This document shows, one piece after another, positions 16,588 through 26,218 of a DNA stretch of 64,000 bases. The notes under the pieces were generated by a model. It had not been told where the DNA came from, did not search any database, and worked only from the letters and a program-made list of their open reading frames with translations. Position numbers and translations under genes: made by a program. The DNA comes from Burkholderiaceae bacterium DAT-1. Its GTDB lineage: Bacteria; Pseudomonadota; Gammaproteobacteria; Burkholderiales; Chitinimonadaceae. Numbering within the stretch: position 1 is the stretch's first letter; the number at the start of each line of letters is the position of its first letter. The stretch is taken from positions 186,001 through 250,000 of the forward strand of contig JAHRBI010000003.1 of the NCBI GenBank assembly GCA_019084025.1, read 5' to 3'.

Positions 16588-18109
16588 ACCAGTTGCGATG
16601 CGTGCGGGCGCGGCGGCCAAACACGAGGCCTGCCAGCGCCAGCAGTCCCATGAGTACCAGCGCAGGCGCATTCCCCCAGCGCATATAGGGCGTCTCGCCC
16701 GTCATCCCCTGCGCCGAACCTGCCAGAATCCCCGGCACCCGCTCCGGTAACTTGCCACGATACCGCCCGTCCGGCGTAATCACCGCCGTGGTACCGGTAT
16801 TGGTGGCGCGCAATACGTAGCGCCCCATTTCCAGCGCCCGTGCCTGCGCCATCTGTCCATGCTGGGCCAGCGCACCCGAGCCATCAAACCAGGCCAGATT
16901 CGAGATATTCAACAGCATGGTCGAACGACGCGCGCCCTCGATCAGCTCTTCCCCGAACACATCTTCGTAACAGATATTGGCAGCAATCTTCTGCCCCGCC
17001 ACATTCAGGGTCGGCTGGCCTGCACCGCCCGAGCTGAAATCGACCAGCGGGATATGCAGCAGATTGTCGTACACCCAGTCCAGCACAAACTTGAACGGGA
17101 TGTATTCACCAAACGGCACCAGATGCGATTTGTAATAGGCGGGCAATGCCGGATCATTCAGCACCACCGCAGCGTTGTAGTAGTGATGCGAATGCTTGTC
17201 GAGCCGCGCAATCCCCACGATCAAATCCGCTGACTTGCGCGCAGCCTCCTCACGCAGCAAGGCAATATCGTCCATCGGCATATCGTGCAGGAAAATCGGA
17301 TAGGCTGTTTCAGGCATCACAATCAGGCGGGCACTGGCATCATGGGTCAGGTCGTAGTAGCGCTGGCGGTTCGCCAGAAACTGCGCCTCATCCCACTTCT
17401 CATCCTGCGGAATGCCGCCCTGCAACAGAGCCACCCGCACCGGCTCGCCGACGGGTGTGGTCCACTGCATGCGCTTCAGGCCCATGCCCACCAGCGCCAG
17501 CGAGACAACAACCGCCGTTGCAGCCAGCCCCGGCACGCCAAATTCACGGCGGAGCAAACGTGCGCCCATCCACGCCAGCATCCCGGCGATCCACGCCAGC
17601 AGCACACCGACGCCATAGATCCCCAGCACCGGCGCATATCCGGCCAGTGGTGCGTCAGGAATCTGCGAATAGCCTGCGGCCAGCCACGGGAAGCCGGTAA
17701 ACAGCCAGCCGCGCAGCCATTCCATCACCGCCCAGCCTGCAGGCAGCGCTAACAAGCGCATCAATCCGGCATGCCCGGACACCAGCCGCCAGGCCAGCCA
17801 CGCAGCCAACCCCTTATATATCGCCAGAAACGCCGCCAGCGCCAGCAGAACCAGTACGGTTAAGGGCGCAGCCAGTCCACTGAAATCATGCAGCGCGATG
17901 TAGATGAAATGCACCGCGCCAGCAAAATAGCCCAGTCCATAGCCCCAGCCGCGCCAGAAGGCCTCTCGCGGCGTGTCCGCACGCGAGATCACATAGAATG
18001 CGACAGAGAGGGACACCAGCGTCACCGGCCAAGCCCCCCACGGTGCAAAGCCCAGACTGGCCGCGCCGCCCAGCAGAGCGAGCGCCCCCAGAAACATCAG
18101 CCGACCCAT
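16568..18109 (-). CDS. lnt: Apolipoprotein N-acyltransferase
   Basis: A 513-residue inner-membrane enzyme that adds the third acyl chain to lipoproteins. The N-terminal half has about six membrane segments; the nitrilase-like periplasmic domain has Glu in VMPETAYP, Lys in AYYKSHLVPFGEY and the nucleophile Cys in ANICYEDVFGEEL. ATG 18109 overlaps the corC stop (TGATG), which is stronger evidence than GTG 18112. It is the last gene of the miaB-phoH-ybeY-corC-lnt operon. Confidence 0.96.
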   Translation of the reverse strand: MGRLMFLGALALLGGAASLGFAPWGAWPVTLVSLSVAFYVISRADTPREAFWRGWGYGLGYFAGAVHFIYIALHDFSGLAAPLTVLVLLALAAFLAIYKGLAAWLAWRLVSGHAGLMRLLALPAGWAVMEWLRGWLFTGFPWLAAGYSQIPDAPLAGYAPVLGIYGVGVLLAWIAGMLAWMGARLLRREFGVPGLAATAVVVSLALVGMGLKRMQWTTPVGEPVRVALLQGGIPQDEKWDEAQFLANRQRYYDLTHDASARLIVMPETAYPIFLHDMPMDDIALLREEAARKSADLIVGIARLDKHSHHYYNAAVVLNDPALPAYYKSHLVPFGEYIPFKFVLDWVYDNLLHIPLVDFSSGGAGQPTLNVAGQKIAANICYEDVFGEELIEGARRSTMLLNISNLAWFDGSGALAQHGQMAQARALEMGRYVLRATNTGTTAVITPDGRYRGKLPERVPGILAGSAQGMTGETPYMRWGNAPALVLMGLLALAGLVFGRRARTHRNWFTASPR

Positions 18110-18972
18110 CACGATTCGTCTGCCTCAACCGGCGGCAAACGGGTAATCAGTACCGAATGCACGCGACGACTGTCGGCGCGCAGTACCAGAAAGCGACAGC
18201 CCTCGCCCTCAACCATATCGCCCCGCTTGGGCACGCGCCCGAATAGCCCGGACACCAGTCCGCCCACAGTCTCGACATCCTCATCGGAGAAGGCCGAGCC
18301 CAGCGCTTCGTTCAGGTCTTCAATCGGGGTAATGGCTTTGACGCGCCAGCCACCGTGCGCATCGGCGATGATGTTGTCTTCGGTTTCGTCGAAGTCGTAC
18401 TCGTCCTCGATATCACCCACAATCTGCTCGACCACATCCTCAATCGTCACCAGACCCGCCACGCCACCATACTCATCCACCACAATGGCCAGATGATTGC
18501 GCTTCATGCGGAATTCTTTCAGCAGCACATTCAGGCGCTTGGATTCGGGGATAAACACAGCCGGGCGCAATACGTCGCGCATATCGAACTCACCGCCGCC
18601 GAGCAGCTGCAGCAACTCCTTGGCCAGCAGAATCCCGACGATATTGTCCTTGTCGCCGTCATATACCGGAAAACGCGAGTGGCCGGTTTCCAGCACCAGC
18701 GGCATGAATTGTTCCGGCGTGGCATCGACATCGATCATGTCCATCTGCGCACGCGGAATCATCACATCGCGCACTTGTAGATCACCGACTTGCAGCACGC
18801 CTTCGATCATAGCGAGTGCATCGGAATCCAGCAGATGTCGTTCGAAAGCGGAGTGGAGCAATTCGACCAGCTCTTCGCGATCTTCGGGTTCGCGGAGCAG
18901 AAATGAAGTCAGGCGATCAAGCCAGGAAGATTTGGGATTGGTTTTGGGCGAAGGTCGCGAGGGTAAGTCCAT
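18109..18972 (-). CDS. corC: CorC/HlyC family CBS-domain protein
   Basis: A 287-residue cytoplasmic protein with two CBS domains (starting VRDVMIPRAQMDMIDVD and LRPAVFIPESKRLN) and a C-terminal transporter-associated CorC domain (GWRVKAITPIEDLNEALG). Members associate with CorA-type or other ion transport and with the lipoprotein/envelope operon. ATG 18972 is preferred to TTG 18987. It overlaps lnt by one base. The 127-bp gap from ybeY holds a REP-like hairpin at 19075-19093. Confidence 0.9.
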   Translation of the reverse strand: MDLPSRPSPKTNPKSSWLDRLTSFLLREPEDREELVELLHSAFERHLLDSDALAMIEGVLQVGDLQVRDVMIPRAQMDMIDVDATPEQFMPLVLETGHSRFPVYDGDKDNIVGILLAKELLQLLGGGEFDMRDVLRPAVFIPESKRLNVLLKEFRMKRNHLAIVVDEYGGVAGLVTIEDVVEQIVGDIEDEYDFDETEDNIIADAHGGWRVKAITPIEDLNEALGSAFSDEDVETVGGLVSGLFGRVPKRGDMVEGEGCRFLVLRADSRRVHSVLITRLPPVEADES

Positions 18973-19074
18973 GAGCAGGGAACACAAAAGTAGATCGGCC
19001 GATTATAGCCGCCTTGTGTCCCTCGCGCATGACAGGCGTATGACAAGGGAAGATATGTGGTACGGATACCGTAG

Positions 19075-19093
19075 GGGCGACCAGTGGCCGCCC
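19075..19093. repeat. REP-like hairpin
   Basis: GGGCGACC-AGT-GGCCGCCC: an 8-bp stem with a single A:C mismatch and a 3-nt loop, preceded by GTAG. Words of this GTAGGGGCGACC type are common in dispersed bacterial palindromes. Only one copy is seen in this window. Confidence 0.45.
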
Positions 19094-19099
19094 GCACCA

Positions 19100-19825
19100 T
19101 CAAGCGTCCGGCGCACCCTTCTCGCTGGCATACGGATCAGCAAAGCCCAGACCTTCCATGATCGCGGTTTCCAGCGATTCCATGGCATCGGCTTCGATAT
19201 CGTCTTCGTGGTCGTAGCCTTGCAGATGCAATGCGCCATGAATCAGCAGATGCGCCCAGTGCGCCGCCAGTTCCTTGCCCTGCTCTTCAGCTTCGCGGGC
19301 CACCACGGGTGCGCACAGCACCAGATCGCCCATCACCACATCTTCAGCGCCCGGAATTGGCTCGTCCTGCGAATAGGCAAAGCTTAGCACATTGGTGGCG
19401 TAATCCTTGCCACGGTATTCGCTGTTCAGCTGACGGCCTTCTTCTTCATCGACGATCCGCACGGTCACTTCGGCCTGCACACCGGCTTCCAGCGCTGATT
19501 CGATCCACTTGCGCATCAGCTTCTTGCCCGGCACGCCCTTGGCCTTGACTACATCCTGCACCACCAGCTCCAGCTCGGCCGGCGGCAGCGGCACCAGGAT
19601 GTCACGCTCGACGGCGACAGTCATGGCGTTCGCCGCACCCGGCCGAATCACCAGGCGTGAAGGGGCATCGTCATCGGCAGGCGTACCGATCAACAGGCCA
19701 TCCGGTGTATCCAGCACGATCTGGATGATCGCGCCATCGGCCAGCTCAATTCGCAGCTCTTCCGCCTTGACGGTCTTTTCCTTGCCATCTGCCGTAATGG
19801 CGACAACGCGCTTGATCTCGCTCAT
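19100..19825 (-). CDS. ybeY: Endoribonuclease YbeY with N-terminal extension
   Basis: The C-terminal ~155 residues are a standard YbeY rRNA-maturation endonuclease: [19 protein letters not shown] and the zinc motif [14 protein letters not shown] with His196, His200 and His206. The protein is 241 residues, against about 150-160 for the family; the extra ~80 residues ([18 protein letters not shown]... to about residue 75) look like a real beta-rich domain. The start ATG 19825 overlaps the phoH stop by four bases, supporting translation of the extension; an internal ATG at 19624 would give a near-normal length. Operon context (phoH upstream, corC downstream) is standard. Confidence 0.93.
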   Translation of the reverse strand: MSEIKRVVAITADGKEKTVKAEELRIELADGAIIQIVLDTPDGLLIGTPADDDAPSRLVIRPGAANAMTVAVERDILVPLPPAELELVVQDVVKAKGVPGKKLMRKWIESALEAGVQAEVTVRIVDEEEGRQLNSEYRGKDYATNVLSFAYSQDEPIPGAEDVVMGDLVLCAPVVAREAEEQGKELAAHWAHLLIHGALHLQGYDHEDDIEADAMESLETAIMEGLGFADPYASEKGAPDA

Positions 19826-20865
19826 GCTTGTTTCTCCTCGGCCATCTGGCCTGTCTGTTCGGTCGTCGACAGGGCCGACGGCTTCTGACTGTGTGTATGC
19901 TGCTCAGCCTTGAGCGTGGCGCGATCGTAGGCATCGACAATTTTCTGAACCAGCGGATGGCGCACCACGTCATCGCTCTTGAAGTAATGCATGGCGATGC
20001 CGCGCACATTCTTCAGTACGCGCTCCGCATCAATCAGGCCGGATTTCTGGTTACGCTGCAAATCAATCTGGGTCACGTCGCCGGTGATCACCGCCTTGGA
20101 GCCAAAACCGATGCGGGTCAGGAACATCTTCATCTGCTCCGGCGTGGTGTTCTGGGCTTCATCCAGAATAATGTAGGCATGATTCAGCGTGCGGCCGCGC
20201 ATAAAGGCCAGCGGGGCCACTTCGATGATGCCGCGCTCGAACAACTTGGTGACTTTTTCAAAGCCCATCAGATCGTACAGCGCATCATAGAGTGGGCGCA
20301 GATAGGGGTCGACCTTCTGCACCAGATCGCCCGGCAGAAAGCCCAGTCGTTCGCCCGCCTCTACCGCCGGACGCACCAGAATAATGCGCTTCACCAGATC
20401 GCGCTCCAGCGCATCGACTGCACAGGCCACCGCCAGAAAGGTCTTGCCGGTACCGGCCGGACCAATCCCGAAGGTGATGTCATGTTCCTGAATGGCGCGA
20501 ATATAGTGATTCTGGCGCGGCGTACGTCCACGCAGATCGCCGCGCTTGGTTAGCAGCTTGATCTGGCCGGATTCCGCAGCAGCCGCTTCGGCATCCGTAC
20601 TGAGTTCAATCAGTCCCAGCTGCACTTCTTCCACTTCCACTGGCCGCTCGGCCAGCAGATAGAAGCGTTCGAGCATCTCTGCCGCCAGCTTGGTCTGCGC
20701 TTGTTTGCCGGAAATGCTGAAATGTTCGCCGCGACGGGCAATGGTGACATCCAGCCCTGTCTCAATCTGGCGCAGATTCTCATCTAGCGCCCCGCACAGG
20801 TTGGCCAGACGCGGGTTGTCGATGGGCAAAAAATCCAGTTCACGGGTGGCGTGGCGGGTGGTCAT
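19822..20865 (-). CDS. ybeZ: PhoH-family ATPase YbeZ
   Basis: A 347-residue PhoH-like P-loop protein. Walker [14 protein letters not shown], Walker [18 protein letters not shown] and the GDVTQIDL sensor motif are intact, and the N-terminal KH-like region with [16 protein letters not shown] is present. It is the usual partner of YbeY, which it overlaps by four bases, and is thought to act in RNA metabolism. The C-terminal ~25 residues are polar and variable. Confidence 0.93.
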   Translation of the reverse strand: MTTRHATRELDFLPIDNPRLANLCGALDENLRQIETGLDVTIARRGEHFSISGKQAQTKLAAEMLERFYLLAERPVEVEEVQLGLIELSTDAEAAAAESGQIKLLTKRGDLRGRTPRQNHYIRAIQEHDITFGIGPAGTGKTFLAVACAVDALERDLVKRIILVRPAVEAGERLGFLPGDLVQKVDPYLRPLYDALYDLMGFEKVTKLFERGIIEVAPLAFMRGRTLNHAYIILDEAQNTTPEQMKMFLTRIGFGSKAVITGDVTQIDLQRNQKSGLIDAERVLKNVRGIAMHYFKSDDVVRHPLVQKIVDAYDRATLKAEQHTHSQKPSALSTTEQTGQMAEEKQA

Positions 20866-20904
20866 ACAGATACTTGAATCCTTTGAGAACGCCAGCAGAC
20901 TGGC

Positions 20905-21345
20905 TTAAAACCGCTTTACATGACTTCGCTGCGGATGCCCCTGCACAGCCTGATAGCCCATGCTTTCATAGAATTTTGCTGCATCAGGGCGGTCGGTAAA
21001 CAGTACCAGCCGTTTGAAACTCTGACGCGCACGCTCTTCCAGCAACAGCACGAGCGCCCGGCCCACGCCGGTATGTCGATAATCGGGATGCACAAACACA
21101 CGGCGCAGGCGGCCTAACTGGTCGTCATCGCAATCACAATTGATGCCGCCAATAGCGACCAGCGCATCGTCCACAAAACCGCCCATCAGCACCTCGCCTT
21201 CGAGGTTGAAGCGGTTGTGTCCGAGTTGCCAGTCCTCGATCAGGCGGCGGAGAAAACGGAATCCTTCGGCCTCACTCAGCCCGCACAACGCCTCGATATC
21301 TTCGGGCAATGCGGTCAACGATTCAAAGTGCAGGCCAGCAACCAT
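20905..21345 (-). CDS. GNAT-family N-acetyltransferase
   Basis: A 146-residue GNAT protein. The acetyl-CoA site reads LRRVFVHPDYRHTGVGRALV, followed by LVLFTDRPDAAKFYESMGYQ. The N-terminal part is acidic. The substrate is not evident. It starts 1 bp after the YciI-like stop and ends 39 bp before phoH, so it is an insertion in the otherwise standard miaB-phoH-ybeY operon. Confidence 0.85.
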   Translation of the reverse strand: MVAGLHFESLTALPEDIEALCGLSEAEGFRFLRRLIEDWQLGHNRFNLEGEVLMGGFVDDALVAIGGINCDCDDDQLGRLRRVFVHPDYRHTGVGRALVLLLEERARQSFKRLVLFTDRPDAAKFYESMGYQAVQGHPQRSHVKRF

Positions 21346-21346
21346 A

Positions 21347-21643
21347 TCAGGGCAGGGTTTCCTGAATGACGGACAATTCTGTTGCCGTCAGGGTGGGGAT
21401 AAATTCGGTCACATCGTAACGCGCCACCCCGGCCAGTGCAAAGGGATCATTCATCAGGACTGCATCGAGCGCTTCCCGGCTCAGGCCCCGCGCCAGAATC
21501 ACCCCGCCTGTGCGCGGCACCTTGCGGCCGGATGCCACAAAATGCCCGGCCGCATAGTGCGATTTTAGCCACTCGACGTGCGCCGGAATCAGCGCATCCA
21601 CTGCGTCAAGCGGCGCCACATAGGTCAGCGAAACGACAAACAT
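21347..21643 (-). CDS. YciI-like protein
   Basis: A 98-residue alpha/beta-barrel protein of the YCII-related family: the LIPAHVEWLKSHYAAGHFVA segment with its conserved histidine, SGRKVPRTGGVILARG and NDPFALAGVARYDVTEF are typical. The biochemical role of the family is poorly defined. It lies 7 bp after miaB and 1 bp before the GNAT gene, so it is translated from the same transcript. Confidence 0.85.
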   Translation of the reverse strand: MFVVSLTYVAPLDAVDALIPAHVEWLKSHYAAGHFVASGRKVPRTGGVILARGLSREALDAVLMNDPFALAGVARYDVTEFIPTLTATELSVIQETLP

Positions 21644-21650
21644 GCCCGGC

Positions 21651-22988
21651 TCAGTCCTCGTTGCGCATCACAATTTCGCCACCCAGGGAATGCGGATAGG
21701 CTTCGGTGATGCGGACTTCGATAAACTGGTTCAACAAGCGCGGATTGCCTTCGAAGTTCACGATGCGATTATTCTCAGTACGCGCCGCCAGATAGCCTTC
21801 CTGTTTGCGCGACAGACCTTCCACGATCACCTTCTGCACTGTGCCCACCATGCGGCGGTTTTCTTCCTGTGCAAATTCTTCGATGCGCGCTTGCAGGCGC
21901 TGCAGACGCTTGACCTTCACTTCATTCGGCACATCATCGGGCAGATCGGCAGCAGGCGTACCCGGACGGCGGCTGTAGATAAAGCTGAAGCTGGCGTCAA
22001 AGCGCACATCTTCGATCAGCTTCATGGTCTTTTCGAAGTCTTCTTCGGTCTCACCGGGGAAGCCCACGATAAAGTCAGACGACAGACAGATATCCGGACG
22101 CGCCTCGCGCAGCTTGCGCACCAGCGACTTGTATTCCAGCACGGTATAGCCGCGCTTCATATTCATCAGCACCCGGTCCGAACCTGCTTGTACCGGCAAA
22201 TGCAGATGCGACACCAGCTTCGGCAGTGTACGGTAGCAATCCACCATGCGCTGCGTCATTTCCTTGGGATGGCTGGTGGTGTAACGAATGCGCTCGATGC
22301 CCGGAATCTCGTGTACATATTCCAGCAGCAATGCAAAGTCGGCGATTTCGCCATCTTCCATGCGGCCGCGATAGGCGTTCACATTCTGACCCAGCAGCGT
22401 GACTTCCTTCACGCCTTGCTGCGCGAGTCCGGCCACTTCGATCAGCACATCATCAAACGGACGCGACACTTCCTCGCCACGGGTATACGGCACCACGCAG
22501 AAAGAACAGTATTTGGAGCAACCTTCCATGATCGACACAAAGGCGCTGCCGCCTTCGACACGTGCGGGCGGCATATGGTCGAACTTTTCGATTTCAGGGA
22601 AGGAAATATCGACCTGCGAGGTACCAGTGCTGCGCTTCTTGCCGATCAGATCCGGCAGGCGGTGCAGGGTTTGCGGACCAAATACCACGTCCACATAAGG
22701 CGCACGCTTGAGAATGGCTTCACCTTCCTGCGAGGCCACGCAGCCACCCACGCCGATCACCAGATCGGGGTTCTGCTGCTTCAATTCGCGGATGCGGCCC
22801 AGATCGGAATAGAGCTTGTTTTCAGCCTTGTCGCGCACCGAACAGGTGTTGAACAGAATGACGTCGGCCTCTTCCGGATTGTCGGTTTTCACCAGCCCTT
22901 CGGACTGATTCAGGACATCCACCATTTTGTCCGAGTCATACTCGTTCATCTGGCAGCCAAAGGTTTTGATGAAAACTTTCTTGCTCAT
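21651..22988 (-). CDS. miaB: tRNA-2-methylthio-N6-dimethylallyladenosine synthase
   Basis: A 445-residue radical-SAM methylthiotransferase that modifies A37 of tRNAs reading UNN codons. The N-terminal auxiliary-cluster segment [14 protein letters not shown], the radical-SAM cysteines in [15 protein letters not shown] and the C-terminal TRAM domain ([20 protein letters not shown]) are present. ATG 22988 has GGAG nine bases upstream; the extension to 23042 runs into the tRNA terminator and is excluded. It heads the miaB-yciI-GNAT-phoH-ybeY-corC-lnt operon. Confidence 0.96.
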   Translation of the reverse strand: MSKKVFIKTFGCQMNEYDSDKMVDVLNQSEGLVKTDNPEEADVILFNTCSVRDKAENKLYSDLGRIRELKQQNPDLVIGVGGCVASQEGEAILKRAPYVDVVFGPQTLHRLPDLIGKKRSTGTSQVDISFPEIEKFDHMPPARVEGGSAFVSIMEGCSKYCSFCVVPYTRGEEVSRPFDDVLIEVAGLAQQGVKEVTLLGQNVNAYRGRMEDGEIADFALLLEYVHEIPGIERIRYTTSHPKEMTQRMVDCYRTLPKLVSHLHLPVQAGSDRVLMNMKRGYTVLEYKSLVRKLREARPDICLSSDFIVGFPGETEEDFEKTMKLIEDVRFDASFSFIYSRRPGTPAADLPDDVPNEVKVKRLQRLQARIEEFAQEENRRMVGTVQKVIVEGLSRKQEGYLAARTENNRIVNFEGNPRLLNQFIEVRITEAYPHSLGGEIVMRNED

Positions 22989-23040
22989 GACCGACACTCC
23001 GCGCCCACCCGGCCTCTTGGGCCGGGACAGCTTAAAAACC

Positions 23041-23070
23041 AAAAAGGCTCACCGTTTTCACGGAGAGCCT
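23041..23070 (-). terminator. Terminator of tRNA-Met (leftward)
   Basis: An 11-bp stem AGGCTCACCGT / ACGGAGAGCCT with one mismatch and a TTTC loop (23045-23070). Leftward it is followed by TTTTTGGTTTTT. It separates the tRNA from miaB, 52 bp upstream of the miaB start. Confidence 0.75.
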
Positions 23071-23115
23071 CGTATTCTTGGCGATCCACCGTGAAGGCGG
23101 TGAATCTTGTATCTA

Positions 23116-23192
<77 letters not shown>

Positions 23193-23209
23193 ACACCGAA
23201 GAGCCCGAG

Positions 23210-23238
23210 ATTCTGCCTAAATTATTTCAGTCGGTCAA
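23210..23238 (-). promoter_or_regulatory. Promoter of tRNA-Met
   Basis: Leftward TTGACC (-35, 23233-23238), 17-bp spacer, CAGAAT (-10, 23210-23215), followed by a GC-rich CTCGGG discriminator before the tRNA. The GC-rich discriminator is the usual mark of stringently controlled stable-RNA promoters. Confidence 0.55.
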
Positions 23239-23245
23239 GCTTTTT

Positions 23246-24388
23246 TTACAAGCCACCCGAGCGATCATCTCTGCGGAAGCCCGGCAACAGCCCTTCCAGC
23301 GCCAGATTTTTCGAAAACCCGATCACCTTGAATAGCTCGCCCATTTCCGCAGGACTCAACAGCTTCTGCACTGCCGCCGACTCGCGGAAATAGTCGCGGC
23401 TATCCGGATCAAGACGCGACATGCAATTCAGAATCCCCGCATCAATCAGGAAAGAGGCTTGCGACGTAAATCCTTCCAGCTGCCAGCCTGCATCCGTCGC
23501 TGCTGCCCAGATCGCCGAGAAATCGACATGGGTGGTGATGTCCTGCAAACCCGGCCACAGCAGCGGATCATCATGCGCATGATGACGGTAGTGGCACATC
23601 AGCGTGCCACGCGTACGCTGCGGGTGGTAGAACTCACGGGCAATGAATCCATAATCCGGCAGAATCAGCGCGCCGGCCTCTACTGCCTCCGCCAGACTCG
23701 CCACAAAGCCATTGGCTTCTTCCGGCAACTCGGTGAGGTAATCATCGGGCAAGTCCAGATAGGCGAGCGCAGCGGGTGCATCGATTGGCCGCTCCTCCCA
23801 CTGCAATCCATCCTGCCAGATTACGCCGCGCTCCATCCAGCCTGCCTCGGTTTTACGTACCAACCGACACGGCATGGCATCCAGCACCTCGTTGCCGATG
23901 ATGGCGCCACGGAAGGCAGTCGGTAGCGCCGTCAGCCAGTTCACCCGATCAAGTAGATGCGGCAGATGCGTTGCAATCAACTCGCGCTGCCGTGCAGCCA
24001 GATCACCAGACAGCTCTAGAATCCAGTAGTGTCGCGGCAAGGCATCCTGTGCCTCCAGCGCAGCTAGCACATCCGCCGCCAGCCGCCCGGAGCCCGCCCC
24101 CACTTCCAGTACGTCGCCACCCGTTGCCAGTAATACCGGCACCAGGGTATTCGCCAGCGACTGCCCGAACAGGGCGCTGGTTTCCGGCGCCGTCACAAAG
24201 TCGCCCTGCGAACCGAACTTGCGCGACGGCCCGCTGTAGTAACCGAGACCGGGCGCATACAGCGCCAGCCGCATGTAGTCGGCAAAGGGAATCCAGCCAC
24301 CACTGGCTGCAATTTCGGCCTGAATCAGGTGCAGCAAAGTCTGGCTGTGGGCAAGCTGGGCGTCCGACGGTGCGGGTAACTGGGTCAT
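23246..24388 (-). CDS. MidA/NDUFAF7-family SAM-dependent methyltransferase
   Basis: A 380-residue protein with the MidA pattern: FADYMRLALYAPGLGYYSG near the N-terminus, the SAM-binding GDVLEVGAGSGRLAADVL, and IIGNEVLDAMPCRLV. In mitochondria the homologue methylates an arginine of complex I subunit NDUFS2; bacterial roles are unclear. ATG 24388 (MTQLPAPSD) is chosen because the longer frame runs across the divergent SDR gene. It ends 54 bp upstream of the tRNA gene. Confidence 0.88.
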   Translation of the reverse strand: MTQLPAPSDAQLAHSQTLLHLIQAEIAASGGWIPFADYMRLALYAPGLGYYSGPSRKFGSQGDFVTAPETSALFGQSLANTLVPVLLATGGDVLEVGAGSGRLAADVLAALEAQDALPRHYWILELSGDLAARQRELIATHLPHLLDRVNWLTALPTAFRGAIIGNEVLDAMPCRLVRKTEAGWMERGVIWQDGLQWEERPIDAPAALAYLDLPDDYLTELPEEANGFVASLAEAVEAGALILPDYGFIAREFYHPQRTRGTLMCHYRHHAHDDPLLWPGLQDITTHVDFSAIWAAATDAGWQLEGFTSQASFLIDAGILNCMSRLDPDSRDYFRESAAVQKLLSPAEMGELFKVIGFSKNLALEGLLPGFRRDDRSGGL

Positions 24389-24433
24389 GTGATACATTCC
24401 GGAACAGATTCGTTTATAGGCAGGAGTATACCG

Positions 24434-25174
24434 ATGCAGAGCAAGGTCGCGCTCGTTACAGGTGGCGCAAAACGCGTCGGCGCATGCGTGGTTCGCACCT
24501 TGCACGCCGCCGGATGGAACGTGATGCTGCATTATCGCAGCGCACAGACCGAAGCGCGCGCACTGGCCGCCGAGCTCAACCTGCTGCGGCCAAATTCGGT
24601 CGCCACCACTCAGGCAGATCTCCTCAATATCGCCGGCCTGCCTGTGCTCGTGCAGCAAACCATCCAGACTTTCGGACGACTCGACGCCCTAGTCAACAAT
24701 GCGTCCAGCTTCTTTCCCACGCAAGTCGGGGATATCGACGAAGCAGCATGGACAGACCTCATCGGCAGCAATCTCAAAGCCCCGCTCTTTCTTGCGCAGG
24801 CTGCCGCACCCGAATTGCGCAAAACGCAGGGCGCCATTGTCAGCATCGCCGACATTCACGCCGAACGCCCGATGAAAGGGCACGTTGTGTACAGCATCGC
24901 CAAAGCGGGCCTGGTGGCCATGACCCGCTCTCTGGCGCGCGAGCTGGCGCCTGAAGTGCGCGTGAATGCAGTCGCACCCGGCGCAAACGTCTGGCCAGAT
25001 GGAGAATCGGTATTCGATGAAGTCTCCCGCCAGCGCATCATCTCCACCATTCCCCTGCGGCGCATTGGCGAACCGGATGATCTTGCCCGCACCATCCGCT
25101 TCCTGATTGAAGATGCGCCCTATATCACCGGACAGATTATTGCAGTAGACGGTGGACGGAGTACCTGGCTGTAG
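24434..25174 (+). CDS. Short-chain dehydrogenase, pteridine-reductase-like
   Basis: A 246-residue Rossmann-fold SDR. The cofactor motif is VTGGAKRVGACVVRTL, with NNASSFFPT, and the catalytic YSIAKAGL tyrosine/lysine. The TGGAKRVG and NASSFFPT forms match the pteridine reductase/FolM group, which reduce dihydro-pterins with NADPH; assignment inside the SDRs is by motif resemblance only. GGAG lies nine bases before ATG 24434. It diverges from midA; ttcA follows 78 bp later. Confidence 0.85.
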   Translation: MQSKVALVTGGAKRVGACVVRTLHAAGWNVMLHYRSAQTEARALAAELNLLRPNSVATTQADLLNIAGLPVLVQQTIQTFGRLDALVNNASSFFPTQVGDIDEAAWTDLIGSNLKAPLFLAQAAAPELRKTQGAIVSIADIHAERPMKGHVVYSIAKAGLVAMTRSLARELAPEVRVNAVAPGANVWPDGESVFDEVSRQRIISTIPLRRIGEPDDLARTIRFLIEDAPYITGQIIAVDGGRSTWL

Positions 25175-25252
25175 TCCGATCATCCCGCCAGCTGCCATTC
25201 ATGGCAAATTCCCTGTAAAATCACACGTTTTTGCTGTTTCAGGGTTTTCCCC

Positions 25253-26218
25253 ATGCAGAGCGATTCCGTGGTGATGTCTGGCGAGGCATCCGCATCCGGC
25301 CCCAGCGAGGCCGACAAGAAGGCCAAATACAACCTCGACAAGCTGCAGAAACGTCTGCGCCATGCTGTCGGCGATGCCATCAATGATTTCAACATGATCG
25401 AGCAGGGTGATCGTGTGATGGTGTGCCTGTCAGGCGGCAAAGACAGCTACACCATGCTCGACATCCTGATGAGCCTGCAACGTAGTGCCCCCATCGATTT
25501 CAGTATTGTCGCCGTCAATCTCGACCAGAAGCAGCCGGGCTTCCCTGAAGACGTGCTGCCCACCTACCTGAAGTCGATTGGCGTCGAATACCGGATTGTT
25601 GAGGAAGACACCTACTCCATCGTCAAACGCGTGGTGGAAGAAGGCAAAACCACCTGCAGCCTGTGCTCCCGCCTGCGTCGCGGCATTCTATACCGTGTGG
25701 CAGATGAATTAGGTGCCACCAAGATCGCGCTCGGCCATCATCGCGAAGACATTCTGGAAACACTCTTCCTGAACATGTTTTACGGCGGCAAACTCAAAGC
25801 CATGCCGCCTAAGCTGGTCAGCGACGACGGCAAGCATATGGTGATCCGCCCGCTGGCCTACTGCCGCGAAAAAGACATCATCAAATACGCCGAAGCCCGC
25901 CAATTCCCGATCATTCCGTGCAATCTGTGCGGAAGTCAGCCCAATCTGCAGCGCGTCGTCGTCGGCGACATGATCAATGACTGGGATAAACGTTTCCCCG
26001 GCCGCATCGAATCCATGTTCCGCGCCCTGCAGAATGTGGTGCCCTCGCATCTGGCCGACCCGAAGCAGTTCGACTTTGTCGGCCTGCGCACTCAGGATAC
26101 GCCATTCGAAGGCGGTGACATGGCCTTCGACCGTGAGACCTTCCCTGAACAGCCAGTGGACAATCCGCTTGGCCGCATCAGCATTCTCGATAGCCGCGAC
26201 AAGGGAGGATGCAACTAA
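25253..26218 (+). CDS. ttcA: tRNA 2-thiocytidine synthetase TtcA
   Basis: A 321-residue PP-loop ATPase thiolating C32 of tRNA. The PP-loop is [12 protein letters not shown]; the iron-sulfur cysteines are in [12 protein letters not shown], and a C-terminal CNLCGSQP pair is present. N-terminal [20 protein letters not shown] is typical. The stop overlaps the start of the next gene (TAATG). Confidence 0.96.
   Translation: MQSDSVVMSGEASASGPSEADKKAKYNLDKLQKRLRHAVGDAINDFNMIEQGDRVMVCLSGGKDSYTMLDILMSLQRSAPIDFSIVAVNLDQKQPGFPEDVLPTYLKSIGVEYRIVEEDTYSIVKRVVEEGKTTCSLCSRLRRGILYRVADELGATKIALGHHREDILETLFLNMFYGGKLKAMPPKLVSDDGKHMVIRPLAYCREKDIIKYAEARQFPIIPCNLCGSQPNLQRVVVGDMINDWDKRFPGRIESMFRALQNVVPSHLADPKQFDFVGLRTQDTPFEGGDMAFDRETFPEQPVDNPLGRISILDSRDKGGCN

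Noticed and set aside
24389-24658. Upstream extension of the MidA-like gene
   Set aside because: It overlaps the start of the divergent SDR gene and has cysteine/histidine-rich shadow composition.
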